Shown here piece by piece: positions 42,741 through 52,364 of a stretch of 64,000 bases of DNA; within the stretch, counting starts at the first letter, position 1; each line of letters starts with the position of its first letter. The translations under genes were made by a program, and so were the position numbers. A model generated the notes under the pieces. It was given only the letters and a program-made list of their open reading frames with translations, searched no databases and had not been told where the DNA came from. Source of the DNA: JANNBN01 sp963763885 (GTDB lineage: Bacteria > Actinomycetota > Acidimicrobiia > Acidimicrobiales > JANYDT01); the NCBI GenBank assembly GCA_963763885.1, contig CAVXQD010000007.1, positions 868,001-932,000 on the forward strand, written 5' to 3'.

Positions 42741-43559
42741 CTATTGGTAGGCAGCGAACAGGGCTACGCCAACGGAGAGTATGCCAACTGCAGCGAGGAC
42801 AAGGGCGTCCTGACGATCACGTGCCGCCTTGGTGCCGATCAACGAACGGCGCCCCATCAACACCGAGCCCGCCAATGCTCCGGCGACGGCACCTCCGAGG
42901 TGACCGCCGATGGAAATGCCCGGGATGGAAAGCGTGAACACAAGGTTCATGAGCAGCGTTGGTCCCCAGCCAGAAGCCGCGAACGGGATGTTGCGGGCCC
43001 GTGAGCCCATGAACCCGGCTGCGAACAACCCGAACAACCCACCGGAAGCGCCGGCTGTCAATGCATTGGGCTCAAGCAGTAGCGCACCGGCAGACCCGCC
43101 GAGCACGGAGACCAGGAAGAGCCCTACGAACCGCCAGCGCCCCAGGCCACGTTCCAGCGCCTGACCAACGTTCCACATCGCCCATCCGTTGAAGAGCAGG
43201 TGGATGAGGCCGAAGTGCAAGAACCCGCACGTGACCAGCCTCCACCACTCGCCGTTGCGGACGTCGACGGCGCTGAGGGCAAACTGCCGATGCACTTCGG
43301 AAACGCCGCCGGACATTCCTCGTGATCCCGACAGAACAAAAACCGTCAGGAAGCTTGCCAACAACGCCTGGGTGACCAACGTGGGCTGACGAAGGTTGGC
43401 TTTCATCTGCTGCGTTGTGGTGGGGCGGGCCGCCCGAACGCAGGACCGGCATTGCGCCCCAACGGGCGCATCCACCAAACAATCGTGACAGGCAGGGTTA
43501 CCGCAGCGGCTACAGGAACGGTAAGTCTCGCGGTCTGGGTGGTACGTGCACATCGCCAT
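42741..43559 (-). CDS. Rhomboid intramembrane serine protease with N-terminal zinc finger
   Basis: 272 residues from ATG 43559. N-terminal Cys/His module CTYHPDRETYRSCSRCG, then CHDCL and CRSC, is the B-box-like zinc finger common in actinobacterial rhomboids. Six membrane helices follow; catalytic Ser in GASGGLFGLFAAG and His in HLGGAVAGALAG. Cleaves membrane proteins within the bilayer; targets unknown. Confidence 0.93.
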   Translation of the reverse strand: MAMCTYHPDRETYRSCSRCGNPACHDCLVDAPVGAQCRSCVRAARPTTTQQMKANLRQPTLVTQALLASFLTVFVLSGSRGMSGGVSEVHRQFALSAVDVRNGEWWRLVTCGFLHFGLIHLLFNGWAMWNVGQALERGLGRWRFVGLFLVSVLGGSAGALLLEPNALTAGASGGLFGLFAAGFMGSRARNIPFAASGWGPTLLMNLVFTLSIPGISIGGHLGGAVAGALAGSVLMGRRSLIGTKAARDRQDALVLAAVGILSVGVALFAAYQ

Positions 43560-43699
43560 GATGGCCACCACTATTACGCGTGGGGCCACCCTTAGCGTGC
43601 GGTCACTCGTCTTGGCTGTTGAGAACCAGTCAGCGTTGCTGGTCAGCCATGGATTCGTTCAGAAGAACCAATTCATCGGTGGATTCGGTTGTGAGCGAT

Positions 43700-46024
43700 T
43701 CACACCTTCGTTTTGCCGCTGCCGCTGTTGCCGTTGTTGCCGTTGTTGCTGCCGCTTCCCGTCACGGTGACCGAGACGGTGGCTCCGTCTGAAGCCGTGG
43801 TTGTGACTGAAGCCGAAGCGATTGCCGGTCCGCTTGATTGAGTCTTGGCTGAGGACCCTCCGCTGGTTCCAGCGGTGCTCGAACCACTTCCGCTGTTACT
43901 CCCGCCGCCGCTTCCGCTGTTACCGCTGCCGCTATTGCTGGTGGGCGCTGTTGTTGGTGTCGCAACGACGGTCGACGCAACCAACGCGGTGGTGCTTGCG
44001 GATGTCGCCGGCGTGGTGGATGGGAGTGACGGGGGAACTGTTGAAACCGCGGCAATGGTCGGCGCGGGCACGGTGGCAACCGTCGGCACGTTCGGCTGTG
44101 TCGTCGGTGTCGTTGTCACCTTCTTGGGCGCAGTTGTGGTGACCACCAGTTTGTTGAGGGTCACCGTGATGACAGCCTTCTTTGCCCCGATCGTCGTCGA
44201 CACTGTGGTCGTCAACAGAGCGGTCGTCGAAAGAGTGGTCGGCGGCCTCGTTGTGGTTGTCGCCTTGGTTGTCGTTGTCGCCTTGGTTGTCGTCGTTGCG
44301 GAACGAAGCGTGGTGGTTACCCGCGTGGTCGATGCGCCGTTCGACGCAGAAGATGGCACGGTTGTGACGACCGCGACGCTGCTGGTCGTGCCGGAGGTCG
44401 AACTCGTTGTCGGTGCCGCAGCGACAGCTCCCCCAACAACCGTGGTGCCCCCAAGTTTGACTCCGGCCGGCACCGTGGAGACGGTCGTGGCGCCTCCAGC
44501 GTGAGACGCTCCACCGGTTGCTCCCGGCACCGAGGTCGCACCGTCGCCGCCGTGCCCCGCGACATGTTCCGCAACTGTCCCCGAGACTTCCGACGCAGCA
44601 GTCCCTCCCGATGCTGCGGTCTCCGTCAGCTCTCCAGCCGAAGCAGACACTCGTCGAGAGTTGTCGTTGGAGTTGCCAAGTCCCCTCGAAGCTGACGTCG
44701 TTGACGCAGCGGGAGTTGCATTCGGGTCGTCGACCAACGCCATCTCTGTCGGGGTCTGGCCGCCGGCTCCGTTGCTGCTCTCAACGTCGACGGCCGTTTC
44801 GAAGTTAACGACATCGGACGCTGCAGCGAACTCAATAACCTGTTGCCTGGCGGCTGGAAGGTGACGTTCAAACACCCAACTTGCAGCAGGCGTGGGGACC
44901 ATCATGCTTGCCGTCAACGCAGCCACAGCAGCACCAGAGCTGACCATCGTGGGAGCGGCCACGGGTGCAGTCGCGGAAATCAGAGACCCCACGAAAGGAA
45001 GGTTTGCCAGCGATGTCAGCGCGCCTGCGACCTTCGATGTCTTGCCTAAAGACACGCTCAACATCGCCCGAACCACAGCGGGGTCGAACTGGGAACCGGC
45101 GTTCTTAGTCAACTCCTCTCGCGCAACCGCAAGCGACAGCGGCTTCTTATAGGAACGCGCCGCAGTCATCACGGCGAAAGCATCGGCAACAGCGACAATA
45201 CGTGCACTTAGCGAAATCTGTTCGCCCGCTAAACCGGCCGGATATCCCTTACCGTCCCACCGTTCGTGGTGTTGCGAGGCAGCGTTCACTGCATCGCCCA
45301 GCCAATCTGCCAAGGGAGCCAAGATGCGGCCGCCCTCGGCGGGATGCTGAGCAAGGATCGCCCATTCCTCCGGCGAGGGCCTGCCGGGCTTGTTCAGAAT
45401 CGCAGCAGGAACTGCAAGCTTGCCCATGTCATGGAGCAACGCGCCCCAACGAAGTTTCTCCCTGAACTTCTGGTCGAGCTCCATCTCTTCGGCAAGCATT
45501 TCGGTGAACGCGCGGACACGTTCAGAGTGGCCGCGGGTTCCTCGGTCGTGGTCGTTCAACGACGCAATCATCTGCAGCGCTGTCACAGCGGCCTCGTTCA
45601 GATCGACGGGCAGCCCCGACTTCGCCGTCCGCTCCGTGTCGCGACGCATCTTCTCGACGTTGCCGCTGCGCAGTGCCGTTGCGAATCGTTTCGGGGCCTC
45701 GTCGGGAAACACCAGACTGAAGCGCAGCAATGCGGTCAGCGGGATGAAGCGTTTTGCGAACCGTTCGGTCAGGCGCAACGCGAGTTGCGCGATTGCCACC
45801 ACCGCAAACGCCCAAGGGATCCACGACCAACCCTGTGGTCTCGGCAACGCGCGCGCAGCGAACAGGCCCGCGAGCGTCGAAGAAACCATCGGCCCGCCGA
45901 CGACCACCAGATTGAGGGCGCGCGCCACCCACGGACGGGGTTTCCATGCCGACGTGCGGGTGTAATCACTCTGCGTCGGCCCCGTTGAGATGGCCACGGA
46001 CTCATTTCGCCACATGAACCTCAT
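43700..46024 (-). CDS. HD-GYP phosphodiesterase with long Ser/Thr-rich tail
   Basis: 774 residues. Two membrane helices (about 35-57 and 66-85), then an HD-GYP domain: HSERVRAF, HD at 198-199 in LLHDMGKL, HHERWDGKGYPAGL (GYP 260-262), DAFAVMTAARSYK. A hydrophobic stretch at about 333-380 could cross the membrane again, followed by nearly 400 residues rich in Thr, Ser, Ala, Val and Gly (TTTTKATTTT-like runs, GSGNSGSGGGS), resembling a mucin-like cell-surface stalk. HD-GYP proteins hydrolyse cyclic di-GMP; the glycosylatable tail is an inference. Strong plus-strand antisense frames here are artefacts of the repeats. Confidence 0.9.
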   Translation of the reverse strand: MRFMWRNESVAISTGPTQSDYTRTSAWKPRPWVARALNLVVVGGPMVSSTLAGLFAARALPRPQGWSWIPWAFAVVAIAQLALRLTERFAKRFIPLTALLRFSLVFPDEAPKRFATALRSGNVEKMRRDTERTAKSGLPVDLNEAAVTALQMIASLNDHDRGTRGHSERVRAFTEMLAEEMELDQKFREKLRWGALLHDMGKLAVPAAILNKPGRPSPEEWAILAQHPAEGGRILAPLADWLGDAVNAASQHHERWDGKGYPAGLAGEQISLSARIVAVADAFAVMTAARSYKKPLSLAVAREELTKNAGSQFDPAVVRAMLSVSLGKTSKVAGALTSLANLPFVGSLISATAPVAAPTMVSSGAAVAALTASMMVPTPAASWVFERHLPAARQQVIEFAAASDVVNFETAVDVESSNGAGGQTPTEMALVDDPNATPAASTTSASRGLGNSNDNSRRVSASAGELTETAASGGTAASEVSGTVAEHVAGHGGDGATSVPGATGGASHAGGATTVSTVPAGVKLGGTTVVGGAVAAAPTTSSTSGTTSSVAVVTTVPSSASNGASTTRVTTTLRSATTTTKATTTTKATTTTRPPTTLSTTALLTTTVSTTIGAKKAVITVTLNKLVVTTTAPKKVTTTPTTQPNVPTVATVPAPTIAAVSTVPPSLPSTTPATSASTTALVASTVVATPTTAPTSNSGSGNSGSGGGSNSGSGSSTAGTSGGSSAKTQSSGPAIASASVTTTASDGATVSVTVTGSGSNNGNNGNSGSGKTKV

Positions 46025-46235
46025 GTCCGAACCATGCAGGCTGACCAGAGCGGGCCGAAACGTGGTTCACCCCCCAACAAAAGGCAGCGCATCACGCTCA
46101 AAGTCCCCTACTCGACCCAAAAAGGACGTTGCGGCTCGAGAAAGGGCGGAGTGGAGGACCTTCAAGTGGGCAGAAGGGGACTTATCCCGTCCGGATCCCC
46201 TCCCGACAGAACGTGCGAGACGCTAGACAGTTTGG

Positions 46236-47783
46236 GTGACTGAGCCAGAGGTATCCGGACGCCGTCGAGCAAGAGCAGAAGGCCGCGGGGAACCCCGGAG
46301 CCGGCTGCCTCAGCAACGGCCAAGCACCCAACCGCGGCTGCGCTACGCGCCAACCGAAGTGGTGTCGGCCGACGAGCTGGAACACATCCACGCTTCCTCG
46401 TTGAGGGTGCTCGAAGAAATCGGGATGGATGTTCTCAACTCCGACGCACGAGCCTTGTTCGCAAAGGCCGGCGCGTCGGTCGACGGCGAACGAGTTCGCA
46501 TTGGCGGCGACGCCATCATGGCTGCAATGGCATCAGCGCCTGCGGAGTTCTCACTGTATTCAACCAACCCGGAACGCACGCTTCAGATCGGCGGGAATTG
46601 GGTCGCATACGGTTCCGTCGCCAGCGCACCCAACGTGCACGACCGAGACGGAGGGCGCCGTATTGGTAATCGCGCTGACTATCAGAACCTCATTCGCCTA
46701 GGGCAGATGCTCAACTCGGTCCACTTTTTTGGCGGCTACCCGGTTGAACCGATCGACCTGCACGCATCCATCCGTCACCTCGATGCCACCTACGACGCGT
46801 TGACGCTGGCCGATAAGCCCATTCACGCGTATTCCCTTGGGGCGGACCGCAACCGAGACGTCCTTGAAATGGTGCGCATCGCCCGTGGAGTGAGCCACGA
46901 TCAATTCGAGCAGGAACCATCACTGTTCACCATCATCAACACGTCTTCTCCACTTCGCCTGGACCTTCCAATGGCAACCGGCATCATCGAGATGTCCAGC
47001 CGCAATCAGGTCGTCTGCATCACGCCGTTCACGCTTGCTGGCGCCATGGCGCCCGTCACTGTTGCCGGCGCTGTGGTGCAGCAAAACGCAGAAGCGCTCC
47101 TGGGAATGAGCCTGACGCAGCTTGTCCGACCCGGCAGCCCGGTTGTGTACGGCGGGTTCACATCCAATGTGGACATGCAGTCGGGAGCGCCAGCTTTCGG
47201 CACGCCCGAGTTCATGAAGGCCGCCATTATCGGCGGTCAGTTGGCCCGCCGATATTCCGTTCCGTATCGGTCTTCCAACGTCTGCGCTGCCAACACGCTG
47301 GATGCTCAGTCCGCATACGAATCTGTCTTCTCACTGTGGGGCGCAATCATGGGCGGCGTCAACATGCTCATGCACGGTGCAGGGTGGATGGAAGGCGGGT
47401 TGCAAGCCAGCTTCGAAAAGATGATCCTCGACGCTGACCTGTTGGGGATGGTCGCAGCATTCCTTGAACCACCGGTGGTGAACGACGAGGAAATCGGCAT
47501 CGACGCAATGCTGGACGTCGGCCCCGGCGGACACTTTTTCGGAACCGCACACACCCAAGCGCGGTACCGCACGGCGTTCCACAAACCCATCCTGTCGGAT
47601 TGGCGCAACTGGGAAACATGGGAAGAGGCCGGCTCGCCAACCGCATACGACAAGGCCAACCGCACCTACAAGGAACTCCTGGCGGCATACGAACCACCGG
47701 CCCTGGCCGAGGACCGCCGCGCCGAACTAGAAGCCTTTGTCGCCCGCCGCCACGCCGAGGGCGGCGTTGAGACGGACTTCTAG
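46236..47783 (+). CDS. MttB-family (trimethylamine methyltransferase-like) protein
   Basis: 515 residues. TIM-barrel corrinoid-dependent methyltransferase superfamily: SLRVLEEIGMDVL, YGGFTSNVDMQSGAPAFGTPE, YRSSNVCAANTLD, HGAGWMEGGLQASFEK. There is no in-frame TAG, so it belongs to the non-pyrrolysine branch (glycine betaine, proline betaine or related substrates). No corrinoid protein gene adjoins it in the window. Arg-rich N-terminus (1-30). Confidence 0.88.
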   Translation: MTEPEVSGRRRARAEGRGEPRSRLPQQRPSTQPRLRYAPTEVVSADELEHIHASSLRVLEEIGMDVLNSDARALFAKAGASVDGERVRIGGDAIMAAMASAPAEFSLYSTNPERTLQIGGNWVAYGSVASAPNVHDRDGGRRIGNRADYQNLIRLGQMLNSVHFFGGYPVEPIDLHASIRHLDATYDALTLADKPIHAYSLGADRNRDVLEMVRIARGVSHDQFEQEPSLFTIINTSSPLRLDLPMATGIIEMSSRNQVVCITPFTLAGAMAPVTVAGAVVQQNAEALLGMSLTQLVRPGSPVVYGGFTSNVDMQSGAPAFGTPEFMKAAIIGGQLARRYSVPYRSSNVCAANTLDAQSAYESVFSLWGAIMGGVNMLMHGAGWMEGGLQASFEKMILDADLLGMVAAFLEPPVVNDEEIGIDAMLDVGPGGHFFGTAHTQARYRTAFHKPILSDWRNWETWEEAGSPTAYDKANRTYKELLAAYEPPALAEDRRAELEAFVARRHAEGGVETDF

Positions 47784-47812
47784 GTTCGTCGCGAGAGAGG
47801 TCACCCCCAAAT

Positions 47813-48393
47813 ATGTGGGCAGAACACCTCCGAACCTCGTTGCGAGGTGAATTGCAGCACGGCGCTCCACGGATCAGCCGTCGGCATCTTCTCGCTGGGA
47901 CTGCTGCCGTCGTCCTGGCGTCGTGTTCGAAAAGGACGCAACGGGACCAGCTCTCGCCCATCGCAGCTGATGACAGATAAACCGGGCGAACCGCTGTGGT
48001 CTGCGCTGACCAACTCGTTCGTCGTCGCAGTTGACGCCCGATGGTCGCAAGGAACTGGCAGCGATGGGCTCCTCCTACTTGGCGCTCGGATCTAGCGGTC
48101 TAATCGCGCTGGCTAACGAGTGCACCTTCGCGAAATCGCACATAGGCAGGCTTGCGTGGTGTCGGCCACCAGGGCTATTCATCTGCTTGGAATGTGCAAG
48201 CCGCTGGACTCAGTTCGGAACGGTGATCACCGGCCCGGCCACGCAGGGTTTGACGTTTCTCACCGTTTCGGTCAGCGATAACGACGACGTGCTGATTGAT
48301 CGCAGGTCTCGCACACCTGGCCCGCTGGCCATCCCCGAAGATCCGAACAAGGCGGATATGGCTTGCGATCAGACCTTCGCCAGTCCCGCCTGA
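47813..48393 (+). pseudogene. Rieske-type Tat lipoprotein, decayed
   Basis: ATG 47813 starts a Tat lipoprotein signal (RISRRHLLAGTAAVVLASC, lipobox Cys) but stops at 47980. Other frames carry the sequel: SALTNSFVVAVDA (to about 48030), then PDGRKELAAMGSSYLALGS and GTVITGPATQGLTFLTVSV to 48393, which follow a Rieske protein. Cluster ligands are gone: CTH is CTF, CPCHGS is CLECAS. At least two frameshifts and lost histidines make it non-functional. Confidence 0.75.
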
Positions 48394-49595
48394 GCACCCT
48401 CGCGACCGCGTTCGCCACGAAGCAGCAGGAGCACCGCTGCCCCTGAGCAACCGCACACAAAGGCCAACAACGTTGAAGCGGTGTAGCCGCCCGTGCGGTC
48501 CACCAACCACGAACACACCGTTGGCCCTGACAACGCGCCCAAGCCCGCGGCTGTGTAGTTGACGCCGGCCAGGCCTCCCAACTGCTCTGGTCCAAACAGC
48601 TCTGCCAATGCAATTGGTCCAAGCGCAATCAGTCCGCCGTATGCGACGCCGAAGATGGCAACGAAGACGGCAAGCACCCAGTAGCGCCCGCCGGCAACCA
48701 GCCACAAAAGCTGGGTGGCACCCATCACCGTTACCGAGGCAGAGAACGTCGCAACAGCTCCCCTGCGTTGAGCCACCCATGCCAGCGCGTTACGCCCGAG
48801 CACCGACGCACCACCCAAAATACTCAGCAACGTTGCGGCCCGGACCTTTGCGATGCCCGATTCCTCTGCATACGGGACCACGTTCACAAACAGGTTGAAC
48901 AACGCAACAGAAACAAGGAGCAGCGCCACGTACATTATTGCGAAGGTACGTGTACGTACTGCCTGTCCCAGGGTGATTGGGCCAGCGGTTCCGAACGAGG
49001 GAGGCTTTCGGATGAACACCGCAACGATGGCCAACAGAACTGCAGTTGCGATAGCCAAGTTGCGATACGCCTCGCGCCACCCGTATGCCTTGATCAACCG
49101 TGCAGCCAAGGGTGCGCCGATCAGGCTGGACATCCCAATGCCGGAGACTGCGATACCGATTGCGAGTGCACGGCGCTTCTGGAACCACCCACCCACCACC
49201 GCCACCATCGGTACGTACCCGCAGGCGACGCCGATGCCCACGCCGATTCCGTAGGAAAGATACGCCTGCCAGAGTGCGTTTGCGCGTGCGGTGAGCAACA
49301 TGCCAATGACCTGCACCGCTCCGCCGAACAGGATCATGGGGCGCGGGCCGGTTCGTTGGACCAGCGGGCCGGTGATCGCTCCAAGCCCGAAGTACAGAAA
49401 CGCGGTCACCGCAAACACGATGGAAGTGGCACCACGCCCAGCATTGAACTCTTCAGCCATCGGGCGCACGAAGGTCCCGAACGAATAGGCCGTTGCAAAG
49501 ACCGTGAACATCGACAACCCCGCCAGAGCCATGTCCAGCCACGCACGACCACGATCCAGCATCGGAATCGCAGCGCGGTTGTTGGATTCGTCCAC
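48369..49595 (-). CDS. Major facilitator superfamily transporter (OFA-like)
   Basis: 408 residues, 12 predicted helices, with MAEEFNAGRGATSIVFAVTAF and GYVPMVAVVGGWFQKRRALAIGIAVSG typical of the oxalate/formate antiporter-like MFS group. Probably takes up a carboxylate; substrate unknown. Its last 25 bases overlap the decayed Rieske gene. ATG 49595. Confidence 0.92.
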   Translation of the reverse strand: MDESNNRAAIPMLDRGRAWLDMALAGLSMFTVFATAYSFGTFVRPMAEEFNAGRGATSIVFAVTAFLYFGLGAITGPLVQRTGPRPMILFGGAVQVIGMLLTARANALWQAYLSYGIGVGIGVACGYVPMVAVVGGWFQKRRALAIGIAVSGIGMSSLIGAPLAARLIKAYGWREAYRNLAIATAVLLAIVAVFIRKPPSFGTAGPITLGQAVRTRTFAIMYVALLLVSVALFNLFVNVVPYAEESGIAKVRAATLLSILGGASVLGRNALAWVAQRRGAVATFSASVTVMGATQLLWLVAGGRYWVLAVFVAIFGVAYGGLIALGPIALAELFGPEQLGGLAGVNYTAAGLGALSGPTVCSWLVDRTGGYTASTLLAFVCGCSGAAVLLLLRGERGREGAQAGLAKV

Positions 49596-49647
49596 CGCTG
49601 GAACCGTACCCGAAAGCTGGTTCAGGAGCGCAGTTCAGATTCTCAGT

Positions 49648-51012
49648 TCAGATCCTTAGTGCAGACACGCGACCTGCAGCAGCAGCGACGTTGCTTGCGG
49701 CAGCCGCCACATCGGCGGAAAGCTCAGGGGGCATCCGCAGAACCTGACCTCCGCTGACCACGCAGAAACCCCCGACCAGCACGGTGTGCACCTCGGCCCG
49801 GGTTGTTGCGTAGGCCAGCGTGCCAAGCGGGTCGAACGACGGCATGGTAAACGGCGAATTCGGGTCGAGAATGACAAGATCTGCGCGCTTACCAACTTCG
49901 ATAGATCCAAGTTGGCTGTCAACACCAAGGGCTTTCGCGCCGTTGATGGTTGCCATCCGAATCAGCTCCCGAGCGGAAAGGCTGGTGGGGTCACCGCTGA
50001 CAATCCCGGGAAGGAACCCGGCGAGGCGGATGGCGTTCCAGAGATCAAGATCGTTGGCCGATGCAGCGCCATCGGTGCCAAGTGCGACGTTTACCCCCGC
50101 ATCGATCAGATCACGGACGTGGCAGAGTCCACTGCCCAGTTTTGCGTTGGAGGCCGGGTTGTGACTGACGTGTGCCCCGGCAGCAGCAATCAAAGCGATG
50201 TCTGCGTCGGTGAGGTGAACTGCGTGGGCAAGCACGGTGCGGGCCGTCAGCAGGCCCACGTCAGCAAGAACCTGGATGGGTGTGCGGCCGCCGAACATCT
50301 CAGCCACCTGTTGGACTTCGGCGCGGGTTTCAGCAGCGTGCACGTGAACCCGCACACCGGTGTCATTGACCAGCGCTGCGAGCTCGCGCAATTGCGATTC
50401 TGTCAAGAGGTAGGTGCTGTGGGGCTGTGCCCATCGAGTGGACCCGTTGCTGCGTGGGGGCCGCAAGAACCACTCGTGTCCCCATTGCATGCGCGCTGAC
50501 CAAGGGCGTGCGTCAACTCCAGGGAACTGGATGAAGACCGGCCCGGTGTGCAGTCGAAGCCCAAGCGTTTCCGCAGCTTCCAGAGCGGCCTCGGGAAAGA
50601 AATACATGTCCAAGGCGGAAGTGATGCCGGAACGGAGGCATTCGGCGGCGGCAAGCTCCGTTCCTACGCGCACGAAATCGGGGTCGAGCACAGCACCTTC
50701 GATCGGCAGAACGATGTCGAGAAAACCTGCGAGATCAGTTCCGTCGGCGACACCGCGCAACAACGACATCGCAAGGTGCGCGTGCGCGTTGATCAGCCCT
50801 GGAAGCACGATTGCACCGGCAGCGTCGAGGACCTCGCCAGCCGGATCCTCTGTGGACTTATGTGTTGCTTTGTCGACCGGAGTGAGCGCCGTGATGACGC
50901 CGTGCTCGATCCGCACGTCGCCGAACAGCACGCGGTCTGCGGTGTCGGCGGTGACAACGGTTGCGTTGGTGATTGTCAGCAAGGCTGGTGGTGTGGTTGG
51001 AGCCGAGGTCAT
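49648..51012 (-). CDS. Amidohydrolase (5'-methylthioadenosine/S-adenosylhomocysteine deaminase-like)
   Basis: 454 residues of the TRZ/ATZ amidohydrolase family. Metal-site residues: HAHLAMSLLRG, VHVHAAET, LAHAVHL, GTDGAASAND. Members deaminate methylthioadenosine, SAH or related purines; the adjoining purine nucleoside phosphorylase (4-base overlap) supports a purine-salvage role. Exact substrate is inferred. Confidence 0.88.
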   Translation of the reverse strand: MTSAPTTPPALLTITNATVVTADTADRVLFGDVRIEHGVITALTPVDKATHKSTEDPAGEVLDAAGAIVLPGLINAHAHLAMSLLRGVADGTDLAGFLDIVLPIEGAVLDPDFVRVGTELAAAECLRSGITSALDMYFFPEAALEAAETLGLRLHTGPVFIQFPGVDARPWSARMQWGHEWFLRPPRSNGSTRWAQPHSTYLLTESQLRELAALVNDTGVRVHVHAAETRAEVQQVAEMFGGRTPIQVLADVGLLTARTVLAHAVHLTDADIALIAAAGAHVSHNPASNAKLGSGLCHVRDLIDAGVNVALGTDGAASANDLDLWNAIRLAGFLPGIVSGDPTSLSARELIRMATINGAKALGVDSQLGSIEVGKRADLVILDPNSPFTMPSFDPLGTLAYATTRAEVHTVLVGGFCVVSGGQVLRMPPELSADVAAAASNVAAAAGRVSALRI

Positions 51013-51887
51013 GGCGCAACAGGGCTTCCGTTGCCGGCAGTTCCGAGGTGACCGCGCGTGCCGAGGTGATCGATGGTCTCGGCCAACAGTGCGCCGATGT
51101 CCTTGGCGGCGGCCTTTCCAGCGGCAATCACGTCGTCGGCATCAAGTTTGACGGCGCTGAAACCCGCAGCAGGGTTGGTTGCCAGTGACACACCAAGTAC
51201 ACGCATCCCCATGTGCCGAGCTGCGATGGCTTCGAGGACCGTTGACATGCCAACCAATTCGGCACCCATTCCGTGAAACGCACGGATTTCCGCAGGAGTC
51301 TCGAAGTGCGGACCTTGTAAGCCCACATACGTTGCCTCTGCAAGGTTGGGTCGGATTTCGCGAACCGCGTCTCGCAGGTCCTTTTCGTAGAGGTCTGTGA
51401 GATCGCAGAAGCGTGAGGCATACGGAGCCGGCGGGTTAGGGCCAGTCAGCGGCGAGTGGCCGGTGAGGTTGATGTGATCGGAGATCAGCACCGCGTCGCC
51501 AGTGGTCCACGACTGGTTCATGTAGCCACATCCGTTGGTGAGCAACGCAACCTGGCACCCGGCCACCGCGGCCGTGCGGACCCCATGCACTACAGCGTTG
51601 GGATCGTGCCCCTCGTACAGATGCACGCGTCCGAGAAACGCAAGGATGCGGAACCCGTTGCGATCGATACTGCGGATGGTTGCCTGATGCCCAAGCGCCG
51701 ACGGGGTTGCAAACCCAGGCACGTCACCGGCATTGAACGAAGCAGCGGGGACACCCAGCGCGTCGGCAGCATCACCCCATCCGCTCCCCAGGACCACCAT
51801 CAAGTGGTGCCGGTCCACACCGGTCCGTTCGGCAATGTTCGCTGCGGCGGCCTCGGCCAGCTCATAAGGGTTCACGCCTTCGATCAT
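51009..51887 (-). CDS. Purine nucleoside phosphorylase
   Basis: 292 residues, trimeric PNP/MTAP type: VLGSGWGDAADAL (phosphate loop), GRVHLYEGHD, MSTVLEAIAARHMGMRVLG and SLATNPAAG. Usual TNAAGG loop reads TNGCGYMN. Splits purine nucleosides with phosphate. Overlaps the amidohydrolase start by 4 bases (operon). Confidence 0.94.
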   Translation of the reverse strand: MIEGVNPYELAEAAAANIAERTGVDRHHLMVVLGSGWGDAADALGVPAASFNAGDVPGFATPSALGHQATIRSIDRNGFRILAFLGRVHLYEGHDPNAVVHGVRTAAVAGCQVALLTNGCGYMNQSWTTGDAVLISDHINLTGHSPLTGPNPPAPYASRFCDLTDLYEKDLRDAVREIRPNLAEATYVGLQGPHFETPAEIRAFHGMGAELVGMSTVLEAIAARHMGMRVLGVSLATNPAAGFSAVKLDADDVIAAGKAAAKDIGALLAETIDHLGTRGHLGTAGNGSPVAP

Positions 51888-51900
51888 CCCAGACCCCCAC

Positions 51901-51958
51901 GGGCGCGGTCGAGCGGTGACCGGAGGGATCGGAGTGAACCCGAGACAAGCAACCCATC
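51901..51958 (-). repeat. Diverged single copy of the 64-bp unit (family 3)
   Basis: Reverse complement reads GATGGGTTGCTTGTCTCGGG..., matching the tandem unit at 38501-38688 with about eight changes. First element of the 798-base gene-free stretch 51888-52685. Confidence 0.85.
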
Positions 51959-51999
51959 AGACAGGGCGCGGTTGCCATTATCGCGTCCTCAAACTGGCA

Positions 52000-52079
52000 A
52001 CGTCGCGTCCCCCAGGTGCCTTCGCGTCCCAGCAGTGACGTCCCTCCGGGGACGCGAAGGCACGCCCAGGACGCGACGT
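52000..52079. repeat. Nested double palindrome, family 1, copy C
   Basis: Outer arms ACGTCGCGTCC (52000-52010) and GGACGCGACGT (52069-52079); inner arms GTGCCTTCGCGTCCC (52016-52030) and GGGACGCGAAGGCAC (52049-52063), identical to copy A; loop AGCAGTGACGTCCCTCCG is close to the reverse complement of the loop in copy A, so C is inverted relative to A. Confidence 0.92.
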
Positions 52080-52176
52080 CCTCGTGCGTGAACCTGCGCA
52101 AGCGACAGGGCGACAATGCGGCTCCACCAGCAGCGACCAACCCGTAGGACCTGCAACACCTCTCCCCCGCACTCAG

Positions 52177-52296
52177 GAACCAACGTTGTGCCTCCAGCAA
52201 CCAACGTTGGCCCGAGAGCAACCAACTACGACTGGACAGCCCGACTGTGTGCGATTTTGGGTCGAGTTGGTTGCCAGAAGTCCGACGTTGGAGCAA
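52177..52296. repeat. CCAACGTTGG-based inverted repeat cluster, family 2, copy 2
   Basis: AACCAACGTTG, GCAACCAACGTTGG, GCAACCAACTACGAC and the inverse GTCGAGTTGGTTGC and GACGTTGG. Same core and arm words as the cluster at 19171-19285. Confidence 0.75.
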
Positions 52297-52364
52297 AGCA
52301 GCCACATTCCAACCACCCGAGCAAACCACTTGACCGAACCACTCGCGGAACACAACTCGGCCGC

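Noticed and set aside
43845..44504. Val-rich plus-strand frame opposite the HD-GYP tail
   Set aside because: Complement of Thr/Ala codon runs; no independent start signal or similarity.
46236..47783. Pyrrolysine-containing MttB
   Set aside because: No in-frame TAG occurs in the gene and it reads through to a normal length.
48031..48393. Independent small gene
   Set aside because: Its translation continues the decayed Rieske protein from upstream frames, so it is not a separate gene.
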